Source of the DNA: Allobosea vaviloviae
GTDB taxonomy: Bacteria > Pseudomonadota > Alphaproteobacteria > Rhizobiales > Beijerinckiaceae
Assembly: GCF_001298265.1 (NCBI RefSeq)
Contig: NZ_LGSZ01000052.1
Span: 1 to 64,000, forward strand
Direction of reading: 5' to 3'
Length of the DNA: 64,000 bases
Shown one piece after another: positions 1 to 10,086 of the stretch. The notes below the pieces were generated by a model. The model ran no database searches. It was not told the DNA's origin and worked only from the letters and a program-made list of their open reading frames with translations. The translations under genes were made by a program, and so were the position numbers. How positions within the stretch are numbered: position 1 is the first letter of the stretch; each line of letters opens with the position of its first letter.

Positions 1-324
1 GCCTGTCGTAAAGTATAGATGATGATGTAGATGGATGTTTTTTTTTTTCACGCAAAAGACGGCATCCAAGAGGACGCCGATCCTGGTGGGCCCGAGATTT
101 TTTAAAAGGGCCAGGGGCTGGGGTGGGGGGCAGTGCCGCTCGACGAGACGATGACGGACAAAGCTCCGGCTTTCCGGCCCCCCATCCCTAACCCTTCCCC
201 ACCGCAAGCGGGGGGAAGGGAATGAGCTTGAACTGCAAGCCACCGCCGCTCTCGCACATGCGGCACCCTTGACGACTCAGAGCTGTCGCGCGATTCCGCC
301 GCCGCTTGCGGGAGAGTGTTGCGG
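1..324. other. Non-coding left edge with T-tract and hairpin
   Basis: No convincing gene is seen here. An uninterrupted run of 11 T residues occupies 38-48, followed by a second AT-rich patch (TTTTTTAAAA) near 99-108. A long hairpin lies at 192-220. The gene to the left is outside the window, so whether this is its terminator or a dispersed palindromic repeat cannot be decided. Confidence 0.5.
192..220. repeat. 13-bp stem hairpin, REP-like or terminator
   Basis: CCCTTCCCC (192-200) pairs with GGGGAAGGG (212-220), and inside it CCGC (202-205) pairs with GCGG (208-211), with one bulged A. There is no T-run on either side, so a palindromic repeat is as likely as an intrinsic terminator. Confidence 0.5.
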
Positions 325-696
325 ATGCGGTTGGCGATTGTTGCGGTGGTGATGGCGACGAGCGGGATCGCTCACGCTCAGGACGGCGCGCATATGATGA
401 CGCTGGCCGAGGTCAGGCAGCGGCGGGCGGAACTGGCAGGCCTGTTCGTACGCGTCGAGAACGTCACGATCTCCGGATTCTCGATGGCGCGCGGCGGCCT
501 TGCCAGCGATTCCAGCGGCGGTGTCCGTCTCGACGATTCCGGCATGCCCACGGACACGATCAGCTATCTCGAACGCAACTGCGCGAAGCCCGGCACCTCG
601 GCGTCAACAGCCTGCCGCGGCGCTCTGGAGTTCACGGTCGCCGCGACGCATGGCGCCTTCACCATCAGCGACGCGCAGTTCATCCCGCAGCGCTGA
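325..696 (+). CDS. Hypothetical secreted protein
   Basis: Small protein of about 123 residues, not recognised. It begins with a basic residue and a hydrophobic stretch ending in AHA-Q, a classic Sec signal peptide, so the mature ~100-residue domain is probably periplasmic. The mature part alternates polar and hydrophobic residues (VRVENVTISGF) and contains two cysteines that could form a disulfide. The ATG at 325 was chosen because GGAGAG at 311-316 sits about 8 nt upstream; an in-frame GTG at 316 overlaps that site. It is monocistronic and convergent with the next gene. No function is proposed. Confidence 0.6.
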   Translation: MRLAIVAVVMATSGIAHAQDGAHMMTLAEVRQRRAELAGLFVRVENVTISGFSMARGGLASDSSGGVRLDDSGMPTDTISYLERNCAKPGTSASTACRGALEFTVAATHGAFTISDAQFIPQR

Positions 697-753
697 CTGG
701 TTGCAGCCTACCATGGCGCAACGCATCCCGTGGCAAGGCCGCCGATGGACCAC

Positions 754-1449
754 TCATCTCACGAAATGTCCCAGCATAGGTACATAGCGACCAAGCTGCG
801 ACGACTGCCTGTATAGCTGCTCGCGATGGCTTGCGAGAAAAGGGATTCTCTTCTCGATTTCTGACGTAAATGGCGTCCCAAAAAGCCGGAGGAGATTGAA
901 CGGCCACAGTCCCGCAGGCACCATTTCCAATGTCGCACGCCTGAACCTGTATCCCTCCCCGAATACTACCGCAAAATTGGAGCCATCGGGATTGAGAACG
1001 CGAGCGGTCATGGGGTCGCTCAGGTCAGCAAAGGTTACCATGGTGGGAATTCGGTTACCCACAAGCGGCCGCTTCTCGCGCCATTTGGGAGCCTGCGAGA
1101 ACCAGCCGCCGTCAGCCCCTCCCCCCTTGAACCCCAAGGCGCGCGGAGCGGTATCGTAGATATCGACCCCTTGGCCTTTGGGTCCGTAAGCCATCAAACC
1201 GATCAAGGCTTGCCCGTTGGGGAGCGACACGAAGATCGCCTCGCCGTGAGCACTGCAGCCCCCGGTCATCGAGCGAAGGGCGCTGATAGGCTCCGAACAG
1301 AAGACCGACCAGACCGATGAGCCGCTGCGCGGTCCATCCGGAGTCTCGACCTCCAGCGTGATACGAAAACGGTGCTCATAGGTCGGCTGCAGAAATACCG
1401 CCCACAGCACCGCGGCTACCACGGGGAATCCCACCAGCCAGCGCAGCAT
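754..1449 (-). CDS. Hypothetical membrane-anchored protein
   Basis: About 231 residues, family not recognised. The N-terminus (LRWLVGFPVVAAVLWAVFL) is one transmembrane segment or uncleaved signal anchor, with the rest predicted to lie in the periplasm. The soluble part has two cysteines near residues 52 and 66 and a glycine/tryptophan-rich centre. ATG at 1449 is preceded by GGAG at a 5-nt spacing; an in-frame GTG lies 6 nt further out. It is downstream of recN on the same strand with a ~107-nt gap, so read-through is possible but a functional link is not evident. Confidence 0.55.
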   Translation of the reverse strand: MLRWLVGFPVVAAVLWAVFLQPTYEHRFRITLEVETPDGPRSGSSVWSVFCSEPISALRSMTGGCSAHGEAIFVSLPNGQALIGLMAYGPKGQGVDIYDTAPRALGFKGGGADGGWFSQAPKWREKRPLVGNRIPTMVTFADLSDPMTARVLNPDGSNFAVVFGEGYRFRRATLEMVPAGLWPFNLLRLFGTPFTSEIEKRIPFLASHREQLYRQSSQLGRYVPMLGHFVR

Positions 1450-1556
1450 GGTCACTCCAGACGCTCTGTCGACACGTCTTTACATGATGGGCGGTTAAAC
1501 AATGTCACCGACAGTTGCAGCGCCATCCGAGCAGCGCGACGATTACGCAAGGGTGT

Positions 1557-3242
1557 TCACCCCCTTAACCCTGCCGCCTCCAGCAGCCGCCCAGCGGCTG
1601 CCCTCGCCTCTTCGGTGATGCTCGCGCCGGCCAGCATGCGGGCGATCTCCTCGCGCCGCGCCTGATCTTCAAGCGCCGTCACCCGCGTCACGGTGCGGGA
1701 GGCCGCGTCGCCAGCAAGCGCCGATTTGGCGATCAGGAAATGCTGGGCGGCCTTAGCGGCAACCTGCGGGGCATGCGTCACCGAAATCACCTGGACCTTG
1801 CCGGCGAGCCGCGCCAGCCGCTCGCCGATGGCGTCCGCGACCGCGCCGCCGACGCCCGTGTCGATCTCGTCGAAGACCAGCGTCGGGGCCGAGCCGCGCT
1901 CCGCCAGCACGACCTTCAGCGCCAGCATGAAGCGCGAGAGCTCGCCGCCGGACGCCACCTTCATCATCGGGCCGGGCCGCGTGCCCGGATTGGTCTCGAC
2001 CCAGAACTCGACGCGGTCGAAGCCCTCGGGGCCGCGCGCCGTGCCGTCGCTGTCGATCTTGGTGATGAAGCGCGCCCGCTCCAGCTTCAGCGGCGGCAGC
2101 TCGGCCTTGACGGCAGCGTCGAGCTTGGCGGCGGCCTTTTGGCGCGCGAGCGAGAGCTTGGTCGCCAGCGACACGAAGGCGGCCTCCGCCTGCTTCAGCT
2201 CGTCTTCCAGCCGGCCGAGCGAGGTCTCGCTCTCGTCGAGCGCCGCGAGATCGTCCGTCATGCTCTGCGCCAACGGCACCAGCCCGTCGACCGGCACATC
2301 GTATTTCCGCGCTGCGCCGCGCAGGGCAAACAGCCGCTCCTCGACGCGCTCCTGCTCGCGCGGATCATATTCGGCGGCGCGCATGCCCGCCGACAGCGTC
2401 TCGCCCGCCTCCTCCAGCGCGACGATCGCGGTGTTGAGAGCAGCCAGCGAGGGATCGATCAATTCGGGCGCCTGCCCGGCCCGGCGTTCGAGGCGACGCA
2501 GCACGGCCGACAGCGCGGGAATCGGCGAGCCCTGCCCGGCCACGGCCTCATGGGCGTCGATCAGGTCGCGGGCGACCTTCTCGGCCTGCATCATGCCCTG
2601 GCGGGCGGAGGCGAGCGCCTCCTCCTCCCCGGGCTTTGGAGCGAGCTTGCCGAGTTCGGCCACCGCATGGCGCAGGAAATCGGCTTCCTTGCGCGCGGCC
2701 TCGACACGCATTCGCTGCGCCTGCAGGGCCTGTCGAGCGCGCTTCAACGTCTCGCTCGCCGCCGCAACGGCATCGGCCTGCATCTCGAAACCGCCGAAGC
2801 CGTCGAGGATCATGCGGTGCTGGGCCGGGTCGGTCAGCGCCCTGTCGTCATGCTGGCCATGGATCTCGACGATCGTGGCCCCGATCATCCTGAGGATCTG
2901 CACGCTGACGGGCTGATCGTTGACGAAGGCGCGGGTGCGACCGTCCGCGTATTGCACGCGGCGCAGGATCAGATCGCCATCAGTGTCGATTTCCTGCGCC
3001 TGGGCGAGCTTGCGGGCGGCATGCTCATGCGGCAGGTCGAAGACCGCGCTGACCTGGCCTTGCGCCTCGCCATGGCGCACGAGACCGCCATCGCCGCGCC
3101 CGCCGAGCGCCAGCGCGAAGCCGTCGAGCAGGATCGATTTGCCGGCCCCGGTCTCGCCTGTGAGCACACTGAGGCCGTCGCGAAACGTCAGGTCGAGACG
3201 GTCGATCAGGACGATGTCGCGTATCGACAGTTGGACCAGCAT
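1557..3242 (-). CDS. recN: DNA repair protein RecN
   Basis: SMC-like ATPase of 561 residues that acts in recombinational repair of double-strand breaks in the cytoplasm. The Walker A motif GETGAGKS lies at residues 29-36, followed by a long charged, alanine-rich coiled-coil middle, the ABC signature SGGELSRFMLALK and Walker B TLVFDEIDTGVGG in the C-terminal third. The length matches the family (about 550). The start at 3242 gives the conserved MLVQLSIRDIVLIDRL; the frame stays open for 66 more codons upstream, but that extension is low-complexity and not RecN-like. It lies 59 nt downstream of bamD, the usual order in this group. Confidence 0.95.
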   Translation of the reverse strand: MLVQLSIRDIVLIDRLDLTFRDGLSVLTGETGAGKSILLDGFALALGGRGDGGLVRHGEAQGQVSAVFDLPHEHAARKLAQAQEIDTDGDLILRRVQYADGRTRAFVNDQPVSVQILRMIGATIVEIHGQHDDRALTDPAQHRMILDGFGGFEMQADAVAAASETLKRARQALQAQRMRVEAARKEADFLRHAVAELGKLAPKPGEEEALASARQGMMQAEKVARDLIDAHEAVAGQGSPIPALSAVLRRLERRAGQAPELIDPSLAALNTAIVALEEAGETLSAGMRAAEYDPREQERVEERLFALRGAARKYDVPVDGLVPLAQSMTDDLAALDESETSLGRLEDELKQAEAAFVSLATKLSLARQKAAAKLDAAVKAELPPLKLERARFITKIDSDGTARGPEGFDRVEFWVETNPGTRPGPMMKVASGGELSRFMLALKVVLAERGSAPTLVFDEIDTGVGGAVADAIGERLARLAGKVQVISVTHAPQVAAKAAQHFLIAKSALAGDAASRTVTRVTALEDQARREEIARMLAGASITEEARAAAGRLLEAAGLRG

Positions 3243-3301
3243 GGCACTCGGCGCAGGCTCAAGGATCAGGGCAGGCGCGGACGACCCCCATGGACGCGAC
3301 C

Positions 3302-4228
3302 CTAGGTGCGCCCACCGAACCCGACGATTCCCGTGACAACACGCGAGAAGCCCTGGAAGGCGCGGCTGATATAGGAGCCGCGATCCTCGCGCGGCTCGAG
3401 ACCGCCGCTCTGCAGCAGGACATAGGCGTCCTTGTACCACGGGCTGTCGGGGAAGTTGTGCCCGAGCACGGCGGCGGCCGTCTGTGCCTCGTTGGTGATG
3501 CCCAGCGCCATATAGGCCTCTGTCAGGCGCATCAGCGCCTCCTCGACGTGGCGCGTGGTCTGGTACTTGATGATGACGTCGCGGAAGCGGTTCACCGCGC
3601 CGGTGTAGTTGCGCTTCTCGAGATAGAAGCGCCCGACATTCATCTCCTTGCCCGCGAGCTGGTCGCGCGCAACCAGGAGCTTTTCCTTGGCGTCGAGCAC
3701 ATATTCGGACTTCGGATATTTCGCGATCAGCTCCTCGAAGGCGGCGATGGCGAGCTGGGTGCGCTCCTGGTCGCGGGTCGCGTCAGGGATCTGGTTGAAA
3801 TAGGACATCGCCATCAGATACTGCGCATAGGCGGCATCGGGGCTGGCCGGGTTCTGGGCAATGAAGCGCTTGGAGGCGGTGATCGTCTCCTCCCACTTCG
3901 ACGCCTGGTAATTGGTATAGGCCGCCAGGATCAGGCCCTTCTTGGCATAGGGCGAGAACGGCGCGCTCTTGTCGATCTCGTCGAACTTCTTCGACGCACC
4001 TTCGCTGTCGCCGTTCTGCAGCCGCGCGAGCCCCTCATTGTAGAGCTTGTCGGCCGGAACGACATCCTTGACCTCGGGCTTGTAGACCTCGGGCCGGTCG
4101 AAAGGGTTCAACGCCGAGACGGTGTCGCAGCCGCCAAGCAGCAAGGCAGCACCCAGGGCCAGGGCGGTACCCTTCCAGATCGATTCGGCGCGCTTGGATG
4201 TCGGGGTGTTCAGCCGCATGACGCTCAC
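3302..4228 (-). CDS. bamD: Outer membrane assembly lipoprotein BamD
   Basis: Essential lipoprotein of the BAM complex, which inserts beta-barrel proteins into the outer membrane. A lipoprotein signal peptide ends in the lipobox LLGGC, with the acylated Cys at residue 34. The remainder is a string of TPR-like helical hairpins (YNEGLARLQNGDSEGASKKF; YPKSEYVLDAKEKL; Y(L)EKRNYTGAVNRF) typical of BamD/ComL. The 308-residue length is slightly longer than E. coli BamD (about 245), as usual in alphaproteobacteria. The GTG start at 4228 has AGAGGA five nt upstream; ATG at 4219 is an alternative. It lies between lpxC and recN on the same strand. Confidence 0.93.
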   Translation of the reverse strand: MSVMRLNTPTSKRAESIWKGTALALGAALLLGGCDTVSALNPFDRPEVYKPEVKDVVPADKLYNEGLARLQNGDSEGASKKFDEIDKSAPFSPYAKKGLILAAYTNYQASKWEETITASKRFIAQNPASPDAAYAQYLMAMSYFNQIPDATRDQERTQLAIAAFEELIAKYPKSEYVLDAKEKLLVARDQLAGKEMNVGRFYLEKRNYTGAVNRFRDVIIKYQTTRHVEEALMRLTEAYMALGITNEAQTAAAVLGHNFPDSPWYKDAYVLLQSGGLEPREDRGSYISRAFQGFSRVVTGIVGFGGRT

Positions 4229-4414
4229 GTCGTCCGTCCTCTTGTCATCGTCCCCGCTCGTGGGGATGCATGCCTTACCTCAGACGCCTCGGGCGCGCCA
4301 CTGCCGAAAGCGCAAGCCCACGGCGGCAGCGTCGTCTATTCGACAAAAACCCGGCGATAGGAAGGCGCGCGCGGCAGGATGATGTGTGCAGCGGGACGGC
4401 GAGCGAAACCGCGC

Positions 4415-5362
4415 TCAGTGCACGTCCGGCGCGAAGGCGGCCGGCGCGGCCGCAGCCATCTGCACGGCGCGCGGCGCGGCATAGACCGGCTGCGATTCGA
4501 CGATCGCGTAATTGGCACGGTCTGCGAAGAGAGCTTCGAGAATCCGGACGTTCAAGCGATGCCCGCCGCAATAGGAGCGGAATTCGCCCTGGATCGGATG
4601 GCCCGCCAGAGCGAGATCGCCGATCGCATCGAGAACCTTGTGGCGCACGAACTCGTCGCCATAACGCAGGCCCTCGGGGTTGATCACCTTGTCCTCGCCG
4701 ATGGCCACCGTGTTGTCGAGCGAGGCGCCCAGCGCAAAGCCGGCCTTCCAGAGCTGCTCGACATCGCGCATGAAGCCGAAGGTGCGGGCGCGCGAAATCT
4801 CGGTCGCATAGGCCGAAGGCTCCAGATCGAAGACCTTGCGCTGGCGGCCGATCACCGTCGTGTCGAAATCGATCTCGACATCGAGGCGGAAGCCAGCCTC
4901 GGCCGGAACCAGCTCGGCGAAGGCGCGGCCATTCTCGACGCGTACCGGCTGCAGGATCTTGAGATAGCGCCGCGGTGCGGCCAGACCGACGATGCCCGTC
5001 GCCTCGATCGCGGTCACGAACTCGGCGGCGCTGCCGTCCATGATCGGCATTTCCGGCCCGTCGATTTCGACGAGCGCATTGTCGAGTCCGAGACCGGCGC
5101 AGGCCGACATCAGATGCTCGATCGTCGCGACCGAGGCCGAGGCGCGGTCGCCGATCACCGTGCAAAGCTCGGTCGCGCTCACCTTGGTGTGCTTGGCGTG
5201 GATCAGTTGGGCTGCGCCGTCATCGAGCCCCTTGCGGAGGAAGACGATGCCGGAATTGGCGCTGGAAGGTCTCAGGCAGATCGTCGCAGGAGCCCCGGAG
5301 TGAACGCCGATCCCCGTCAGGGTCAGGGCGGCGCGCAGGGTCGTCTGACGATCGAAGCTCAT
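4415..5362 (-). CDS. lpxC: UDP-3-O-acyl-N-acetylglucosamine deacetylase LpxC
   Basis: Zinc amidase catalysing the committed step of lipid A synthesis at the cytoplasmic face of the inner membrane. The zinc-binding and catalytic residues are visible: His in VATIEHLMSA (about residue 83), His and Asp in RHKVLDAIGDL, and the late His in LAGHPIQGEF. The opening TLTGIGVHSG is the conserved N-terminal motif. With the start at 5362 the protein is 315 residues, close to the E. coli 305; 17 further codons are open upstream but are not conserved. Its position after ftsZ is the standard alphaproteobacterial arrangement, though here 311 nt and a terminator separate them. Confidence 0.95.
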   Translation of the reverse strand: MSFDRQTTLRAALTLTGIGVHSGAPATICLRPSSANSGIVFLRKGLDDGAAQLIHAKHTKVSATELCTVIGDRASASVATIEHLMSACAGLGLDNALVEIDGPEMPIMDGSAAEFVTAIEATGIVGLAAPRRYLKILQPVRVENGRAFAELVPAEAGFRLDVEIDFDTTVIGRQRKVFDLEPSAYATEISRARTFGFMRDVEQLWKAGFALGASLDNTVAIGEDKVINPEGLRYGDEFVRHKVLDAIGDLALAGHPIQGEFRSYCGGHRLNVRILEALFADRANYAIVESQPVYAAPRAVQMAAAAPAAFAPDVH

Positions 5363-5610
5363 TCCGGTATCCAATCCTGATCGCGAACAGCGCCGTCTCA
5401 TGTGCTCACGCACGGATGAAGGCAGGTCGCCTGCGATACCTCTGAAGCGTGGAGCAGGCCGTGGCCCGACTCCGGTATTCCATGGTGCGTCTGCAACATA
5501 AGCTTTTGGAGCAGGCTCACAAAATCACGCTTTCTTTCGGTCTGTTACAACTTTCCGCATCGACCGAAGTGGCAACAGTGCATTGGAATCGTTACGTTTT
5601 CCTATATCGC
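5363..5610 (-). other. lpxC upstream region
   Basis: About 250 nt between the ftsZ terminator and the lpxC start. It is less GC-rich than the flanking genes, as expected for a promoter region, so lpxC-bamD-recN probably has its own promoter here. No -35/-10 pair was clear enough to annotate. Nothing coding is seen. Confidence 0.4.
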
Positions 5611-5641
5611 AAAAACCCCGGCGCACGATGGCGCGCCGAGG
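5611..5641 (-). terminator. Intrinsic terminator after ftsZ
   Basis: Read on the minus strand, CCTCGGCGC pairs with GCGCCGGGG (one T-G wobble) around an 8-nt loop and is followed directly by TTTTT. It starts 33 nt after the ftsZ stop and marks the end of the dcw transcription unit before lpxC. Confidence 0.75.
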
Positions 5642-5673
5642 CTCGTTACAGACCGCCGGGGATCGGCGACGCG

Positions 5674-7359
5674 TCAGGTCGCCTGCCTGCGCAGGAAGGC
5701 CGGGATCTCGAGATGATCCTCCTCGCTCGCCCGGTTCGGAGCGGCGCGACCGAGCTGGTCGAGCTGACCCTGCGGCGGGCGGGCTGCGGCGGGAGCAGCG
5801 GGGCGGCGCATATATTCGGCATGGGCCGCGCTCGGAGCCTGCGGCATCGCAGGCGCAGACGGAACCTGACGCAGCGGCATCGGCTGCGGCTCCTGCATCT
5901 CCTCGTCCTTGCGGCCGAAGCCCACGGAAGCAAGACGCTGCATCAACGACATCCGCTTCTGGTCGGCGGCATTCGGCGCGGCGGGCGCGCCCGGAACGAC
6001 GCGGCTGGCAGCGATCTGGTTCTGAGCCGGCATCGGAAGGTCTTCGATCCGCGGCATGCGCGTCGGGCGCACGACCGAACGCTCCGGCATCGGCGGGATG
6101 AAGCTTTCCTCCAGCATCGGCGCAGGCTCGGGCTGCATCGTCGGCGCGGGCGCGGCTGTCATCACCGGGCGCGGCTGCGCCGGCTCGATGCGAATGTCCT
6201 CGGACAGGCTGGCGCGACCCTGGGTGTCGATCGAGATCGGCATCCGCATCGGCTCCTCGATCGGGGCGGGAGCAGGCGCGGGTGCCGCCTGGCGAACCGG
6301 AGCAGTGGTGCGCAGGCGGGCTTCGGCCTTGAGGCGCTCGGCGACCTGGGCGATGCGGGCCTCGGTCTCGTCCATCTCGGCCTGCGTGGTCTGCGGCTTA
6401 TCGATGCCGGTGGCCACGACCGAGACGCGCACGATGCCTTCCAGGCCCTCGTCGAAGGTGGCGCCGACGATGATGTTGGCCTCGGAATCGACCTCCTCGC
6501 GGATGCGGGTGGCGGCCTCGTCGACCTCGTAGAGCTTCATGTCGCGGCCGCCGGTGATCGAGATCAGCAGGCCGCGGGCGCCCTTCATCGAGACGTCGTC
6601 GAGCAGCGGGTTGTTGATTGCAGCCTGGGCGGCGGTCAGCGCGCGCTTCTCGCCCTGCGCCTCGCCGGTGCCCATCATCGCCTTGCCCATGCCGCGCATC
6701 ACGGCGCGCACGTCGGCGAAGTCGAGGTTGATCAGACCGGGACGGACCATCAGGTCGGTGATGCAGGCGACGCCGGAGTAGAGCACCTGGTCGGCCATGC
6801 CGAAGGCGTCGGCAAAGCCCGTCGTCTCGTTGGCGACGCGGAACAGGTTCTGGTTCGGGATCACGATCAGCGTGTCGACCGCTTCGTTGAGCTCGCTGAT
6901 GCCGGCTTCCGCCATCCGCATGCGGCGGTGGCCCTCGAACTGGAACGGCTTGGTGACGACGCCGACGGTCAGGATGCCCATGTCGCGAGCGACCCGGGCG
7001 ATCGCGGGAGCAGCACCGGTGCCGGTGCCGCCGCCCATGCCGGCGGTGATGAAGACCATGTGAGCGCCCGCCAGATGGTCGCGAATCTCGTCGATGACCT
7101 CCTCGGCAGCGGCGCGGCCGACTTCCGGCTGCGAACCGGCACCGAGGCCCTCGGTGACCTGCAGGCCCATCTGGATGATCCGCGAGGCGCGCGACAGCGC
7201 CAGCGCCTGGGCATCCGTGTTGGCGCACACGAAGTCGACGCCGTCGAGACCGGCCTCGATCATGTTGTTGACCGCGTTGCCGCCAGCGCCACCGACGCCG
7301 AACACCGTGATCCGGGGCTTCAGTTCCCGGATGTCCGGGGCTTGCAGATTCATCGCCAT
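5674..7359 (-). CDS. ftsZ: Cell division GTPase FtsZ
   Basis: Tubulin homologue that polymerises at midcell into the Z ring. The GTP-binding glycines ([14 protein letters not shown]) are near the N-terminus and the tubulin signature [10 protein letters not shown] near residue 108-117. The GTPase core ends near residue 320 and is followed by a ~220-residue Pro/Ala/Met-rich disordered linker, then the C-terminal peptide EIPAFLRRQ that binds FtsA. The 561-residue length reflects the long linker usual in Hyphomicrobiales. Start at 7359 was chosen for AAGAGG five nt upstream; ATG at 7380 and 7353 are alternatives. Last gene of the dcw run, followed by an intrinsic terminator. Confidence 0.97.
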   Translation of the reverse strand: MAMNLQAPDIRELKPRITVFGVGGAGGNAVNNMIEAGLDGVDFVCANTDAQALALSRASRIIQMGLQVTEGLGAGSQPEVGRAAAEEVIDEIRDHLAGAHMVFITAGMGGGTGTGAAPAIARVARDMGILTVGVVTKPFQFEGHRRMRMAEAGISELNEAVDTLIVIPNQNLFRVANETTGFADAFGMADQVLYSGVACITDLMVRPGLINLDFADVRAVMRGMGKAMMGTGEAQGEKRALTAAQAAINNPLLDDVSMKGARGLLISITGGRDMKLYEVDEAATRIREEVDSEANIIVGATFDEGLEGIVRVSVVATGIDKPQTTQAEMDETEARIAQVAERLKAEARLRTTAPVRQAAPAPAPAPIEEPMRMPISIDTQGRASLSEDIRIEPAQPRPVMTAAPAPTMQPEPAPMLEESFIPPMPERSVVRPTRMPRIEDLPMPAQNQIAASRVVPGAPAAPNAADQKRMSLMQRLASVGFGRKDEEMQEPQPMPLRQVPSAPAMPQAPSAAHAEYMRRPAAPAAARPPQGQLDQLGRAAPNRASEEDHLEIPAFLRRQAT

Positions 7360-7471
7360 GGTTGCCTCTTTTTGATCCATTGTCCGGCGCCTGGCGGGAG
7401 CCGTCCCGATTGCTACGTTCGACGCCGTCCCCGAAGGGCCGTTACTCACTCGTTTTTCGACCGCTACGCGG

Positions 7472-8800
7472 TCAGAAACTTTCCTTCAGCCACCGGCCGA
7501 CGCGGGAGAAGTACCCGTCCGTGCCCGTGGCGAAATACGCAGCCCCAGCGCGGGGCTCGAAATGCTCGACATGCGCGACCTGCGGATAGACCAGCAGGCC
7601 GACCGCCGCCGCGAAGGCAGGCCCCTTGCCTGCTTCGGGCAGGCCCTTGATCCCGAGCGGGCGCCCCGTGCGGACCTGGCCGCCGAGGATGCGCCGCGCC
7701 ACCTCGGGCAGGCCGGTGAGCTGGCAGGCACCGCCGGTCAGGACGACGCGCCGCCCGGCCTGAGCCGAATATCCCGCCTGAGTCAGCCGATCGCGCACGA
7801 GTTCGAGGATTTCCTCAACGCGCGGCTTGATGATCCGCACCAGATGCGACTTGGCGAGATGGTTGGGCGTGTCGCGCTCGTCGTCGTCGACCTGCGGCAC
7901 GGAGATCATGTCGCGCTCGTCCGACGCGCTGGCGATACAGGAGCCGTGCAGCGTCTTCAGCCGCTCGGCCGCCGCGACCCGGGTCGAGAGCCCGCGCGCC
8001 ACGTCCATGGTGATGTGGTTGCCGCCGACCGCGATCGCGTCGGCATGCATCAGATGCCCGCCAGAGAACACGCCGAGGCTGGTGGTGCCGCCGCCGAGAT
8101 CCACGACCACGACGCCCATCTCGGCCTCGTCGTCGACGAGCACGGACAGTCCCGAGGCGTAAGGTGTCGCGACCACGGCCTCGACCTCGAGATGGCAGCG
8201 CTCGACCGCCAGCATGACGTTGCGCGCCGCCGAGGCCTCGCTGGCGACGACATGCATGTCGACCGAGAGTTTGCCGCCGATCAGCCCGCGCGGATCGAGC
8301 ACGCCGGGCACGCCGTCGAGCGCATAGCCTGTCGGCAGGGCATGGAGCACGGCCTTGCCGGGCCGGATCGCATGGGTCGCGGCATGGGCCAGCACGCGCT
8401 TGACGTCGCTGTCGCCGACGGAGCCGGCCCGCAGATCGACGCTGGCGGCGTAATGCTGAGAGGCGATGCGCCCGCCCGTCAGGTTGACGATGACCGACTG
8501 CACCTCGACCTTGGCCATCCGTTCGGCAGCGTCCACCGCCGCCCGGATCGCGCGCTCCGCGCTTTCGAGGTCGATGATCGCGCCGCCCTTGAGGCCGAGC
8601 GAACGCTGGTGCCCGATGCCGATGATGCGAGCGACATGGGTACGGCCGCGCAGCCGCTCATTGGCTTCGGCCGGGTTCAGTTCGGCGATCAGGCAGACGA
8701 CTTTGCTCGTGCCGATGTCCAGAATCGACAAGGTCGCGCTCTTGCGCGACGAGAGCGGCCGCATCCGCGGCGTCAGGCCCTGGGAGGTGACGTGGTTCAC
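7472..8800 (-). CDS. ftsA: Cell division protein FtsA
   Basis: Actin-like ATPase that tethers FtsZ to the inner membrane and recruits later division proteins. Actin-fold motifs are present: phosphate 1 ([12 protein letters not shown]), [15 protein letters not shown] in the middle, and [13 protein letters not shown] near the C-terminus. The protein ends in a short amphipathic helix (VGRWLKESF) that would be the membrane-targeting sequence. 442 residues, standard length. GTG start at 8800 overlaps the ftsQ stop by 4 nt and is preceded by a strong GGGAGG. The spacer to ftsZ is 112 nt, where a further ftsZ promoter is common in bacteria but not proven here. Confidence 0.96.
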   Translation of the reverse strand: MNHVTSQGLTPRMRPLSSRKSATLSILDIGTSKVVCLIAELNPAEANERLRGRTHVARIIGIGHQRSLGLKGGAIIDLESAERAIRAAVDAAERMAKVEVQSVIVNLTGGRIASQHYAASVDLRAGSVGDSDVKRVLAHAATHAIRPGKAVLHALPTGYALDGVPGVLDPRGLIGGKLSVDMHVVASEASAARNVMLAVERCHLEVEAVVATPYASGLSVLVDDEAEMGVVVVDLGGGTTSLGVFSGGHLMHADAIAVGGNHITMDVARGLSTRVAAAERLKTLHGSCIASASDERDMISVPQVDDDERDTPNHLAKSHLVRIIKPRVEEILELVRDRLTQAGYSAQAGRRVVLTGGACQLTGLPEVARRILGGQVRTGRPLGIKGLPEAGKGPAFAAAVGLLVYPQVAHVEHFEPRAGAAYFATGTDGYFSRVGRWLKESF

Positions 8801-9762
8801 GCCTCGCCTCCCTTCTTCTTGGTCTTGCTCTTGAGCTGGTCGGCGCGGGCAGCGGCGCCCTCTTCCGTCAGTCGCATCACCACCCGGTCGGTCTGGCGCA
8901 GATCGATCGCCAGCAGGTCCTTGTCCATGATGCGGTAATCCGCCTGAAGCGAGGCGAGGCGCTTCACGGCCGCGGCCGGAGCGGTCTCGGGCAGGCGCAC
9001 ATCCATGCCGTTGTCGAGCTTGAGCGTCCAGCGCCGGCCGGAGACCAGCGTCGCCGCGCGAATATGGGACGCCATCGTGCCGGCCTCGGCCCGCAATGCG
9101 ATGTATTCGCCTGCCCGAAGATTGGCGTCGGGGCCGACGACCAGCGGCAGGTGGGCGAAACGTCCGTCATCCATCTTGTCGATCACGGTCCCGTCCGCTG
9201 CGATGACGAAAAGCTCGCCCTTGACCTGCCAGAGCGCGAAGGGCGCACGTTCCACGAGCGTGATCGAAACCTCGCCCGGATAGAGCTTGCGCACGGCCGC
9301 CTCGCGAATCAGCGGAGCGGCCTCAAGGCGCTTGCGAGCCTGGTCGGCATCGAAAAACACCAGCGAGGTCTTCGAATCGATTCCCGCCGCAACCAGAACC
9401 TCGACCTCGGACAGCTCGGCGATGCCCGAAATGGTCACGCGATCGATGCCGAAGCCGACGAGGCGGGCCAGCATGTGATGCGGCTCGCCGTAATTCTCCC
9501 GCAGCGTCTCCAGATGGCCGCCGAGCACCGTGCCGCTGCCGGCGCTGAGCCCGAGAAAGCAGAGCGCCAGCCAGGTGCCGATCCGCCGCGGCAGCCGCTG
9601 CGCGAGCGGCACCGCGACCGCGCTGCGGCGCGAGCGGCGCAGCCAGCGTCCGGTCCGCTCGCCGACGAGCAGTTGCGGCCCGGGAGCCGGGACCGGCAGA
9701 CGAGAGGCAGCCACCGCCGCCACTGTCTTCACCGATCGAGGGAGGCGTCCTCCACCATCCAT
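8797..9762 (-). CDS. ftsQ: Cell division protein FtsQ
   Basis: Bitopic inner-membrane protein that links early and late divisome components through FtsL (and normally FtsB). A basic cytoplasmic region (RRSRRSAVAVPLAQRLPRRIG) precedes one transmembrane segment (about residues 62-82), then a POTRA domain starting VDRVTISGI-type (here IDRVTISGIAELSEVEVL) and the FtsQ beta domain. 321 residues. The ATG at 9762 lies inside the surviving tail of ddlB, as expected from the usual ddlB-ftsQ overlap. Upstream sequence beyond that tail has been replaced, so ftsQ may have lost its normal transcriptional input. Confidence 0.93.
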   Translation of the reverse strand: MDGGGRLPRSVKTVAAVAASRLPVPAPGPQLLVGERTGRWLRRSRRSAVAVPLAQRLPRRIGTWLALCFLGLSAGSGTVLGGHLETLRENYGEPHHMLARLVGFGIDRVTISGIAELSEVEVLVAAGIDSKTSLVFFDADQARKRLEAAPLIREAAVRKLYPGEVSITLVERAPFALWQVKGELFVIAADGTVIDKMDDGRFAHLPLVVGPDANLRAGEYIALRAEAGTMASHIRAATLVSGRRWTLKLDNGMDVRLPETAPAAAVKRLASLQADYRIMDKDLLAIDLRQTDRVVMRLTEEGAAARADQLKSKTKKKGGEA

Positions 9763-9800
9763 GTGACGAGCTCACCGAAGTTCAGGCCCGCGTGGGCAGC
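9729..9800 (-). pseudogene. ddlB: ddlB C-terminal remnant (D-Ala-D-Ala ligase)
   Basis: Read on the minus strand, the last 23 codons before the TGA at 9731-9729 encode a DdlB C-terminus: AAHAG followed by LNFGELVTWMVEDASLDR and stop. This is the expected end of D-alanine-D-alanine ligase and is in the expected place, overlapping the ftsQ start. The frame continues open for about 45 more codons upstream, but that sequence (for example TARFDSRQAAGALERPKLRV) does not resemble the ATP-grasp domain and ends at an in-frame stop near 9933. About 280 residues of the enzyme are therefore missing, and no start or catalytic part remains. Confidence 0.8.
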
Positions 9801-10086
9801 CAATCCGTGCATCACGCGGAGTTTCGGTCGTTCCAGGGCGCCCGCCGCCTGTCGAGAATCGAACCTCGCGGTGTCGTCTCTCTCAGGTCGCATTGCTGAC
9901 GTCCCGGCACCCGATTGCTTGATGCGCCGTTAACGCCACTCTTCGATCTGCTGGTAAATTTTTGGTAAAGTTTGAGCCGGGCAGATGTGGATCGCGCGCG
10001 CTTTCGTGAATTTCGCGGCGTCGCCGCAGGACGCGCTCACGCAGGCGGATTTCGATGACATGGTGAGGTTCAACAGCGCATGCGAC

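Noticed and set aside
1740-3305. Long plus-strand frames opposite recN, ftsZ and the mur genes
   Set aside because: All mirror recognised genes and show no motifs; they arise because GC-rich third positions avoid stops in the antisense frame.
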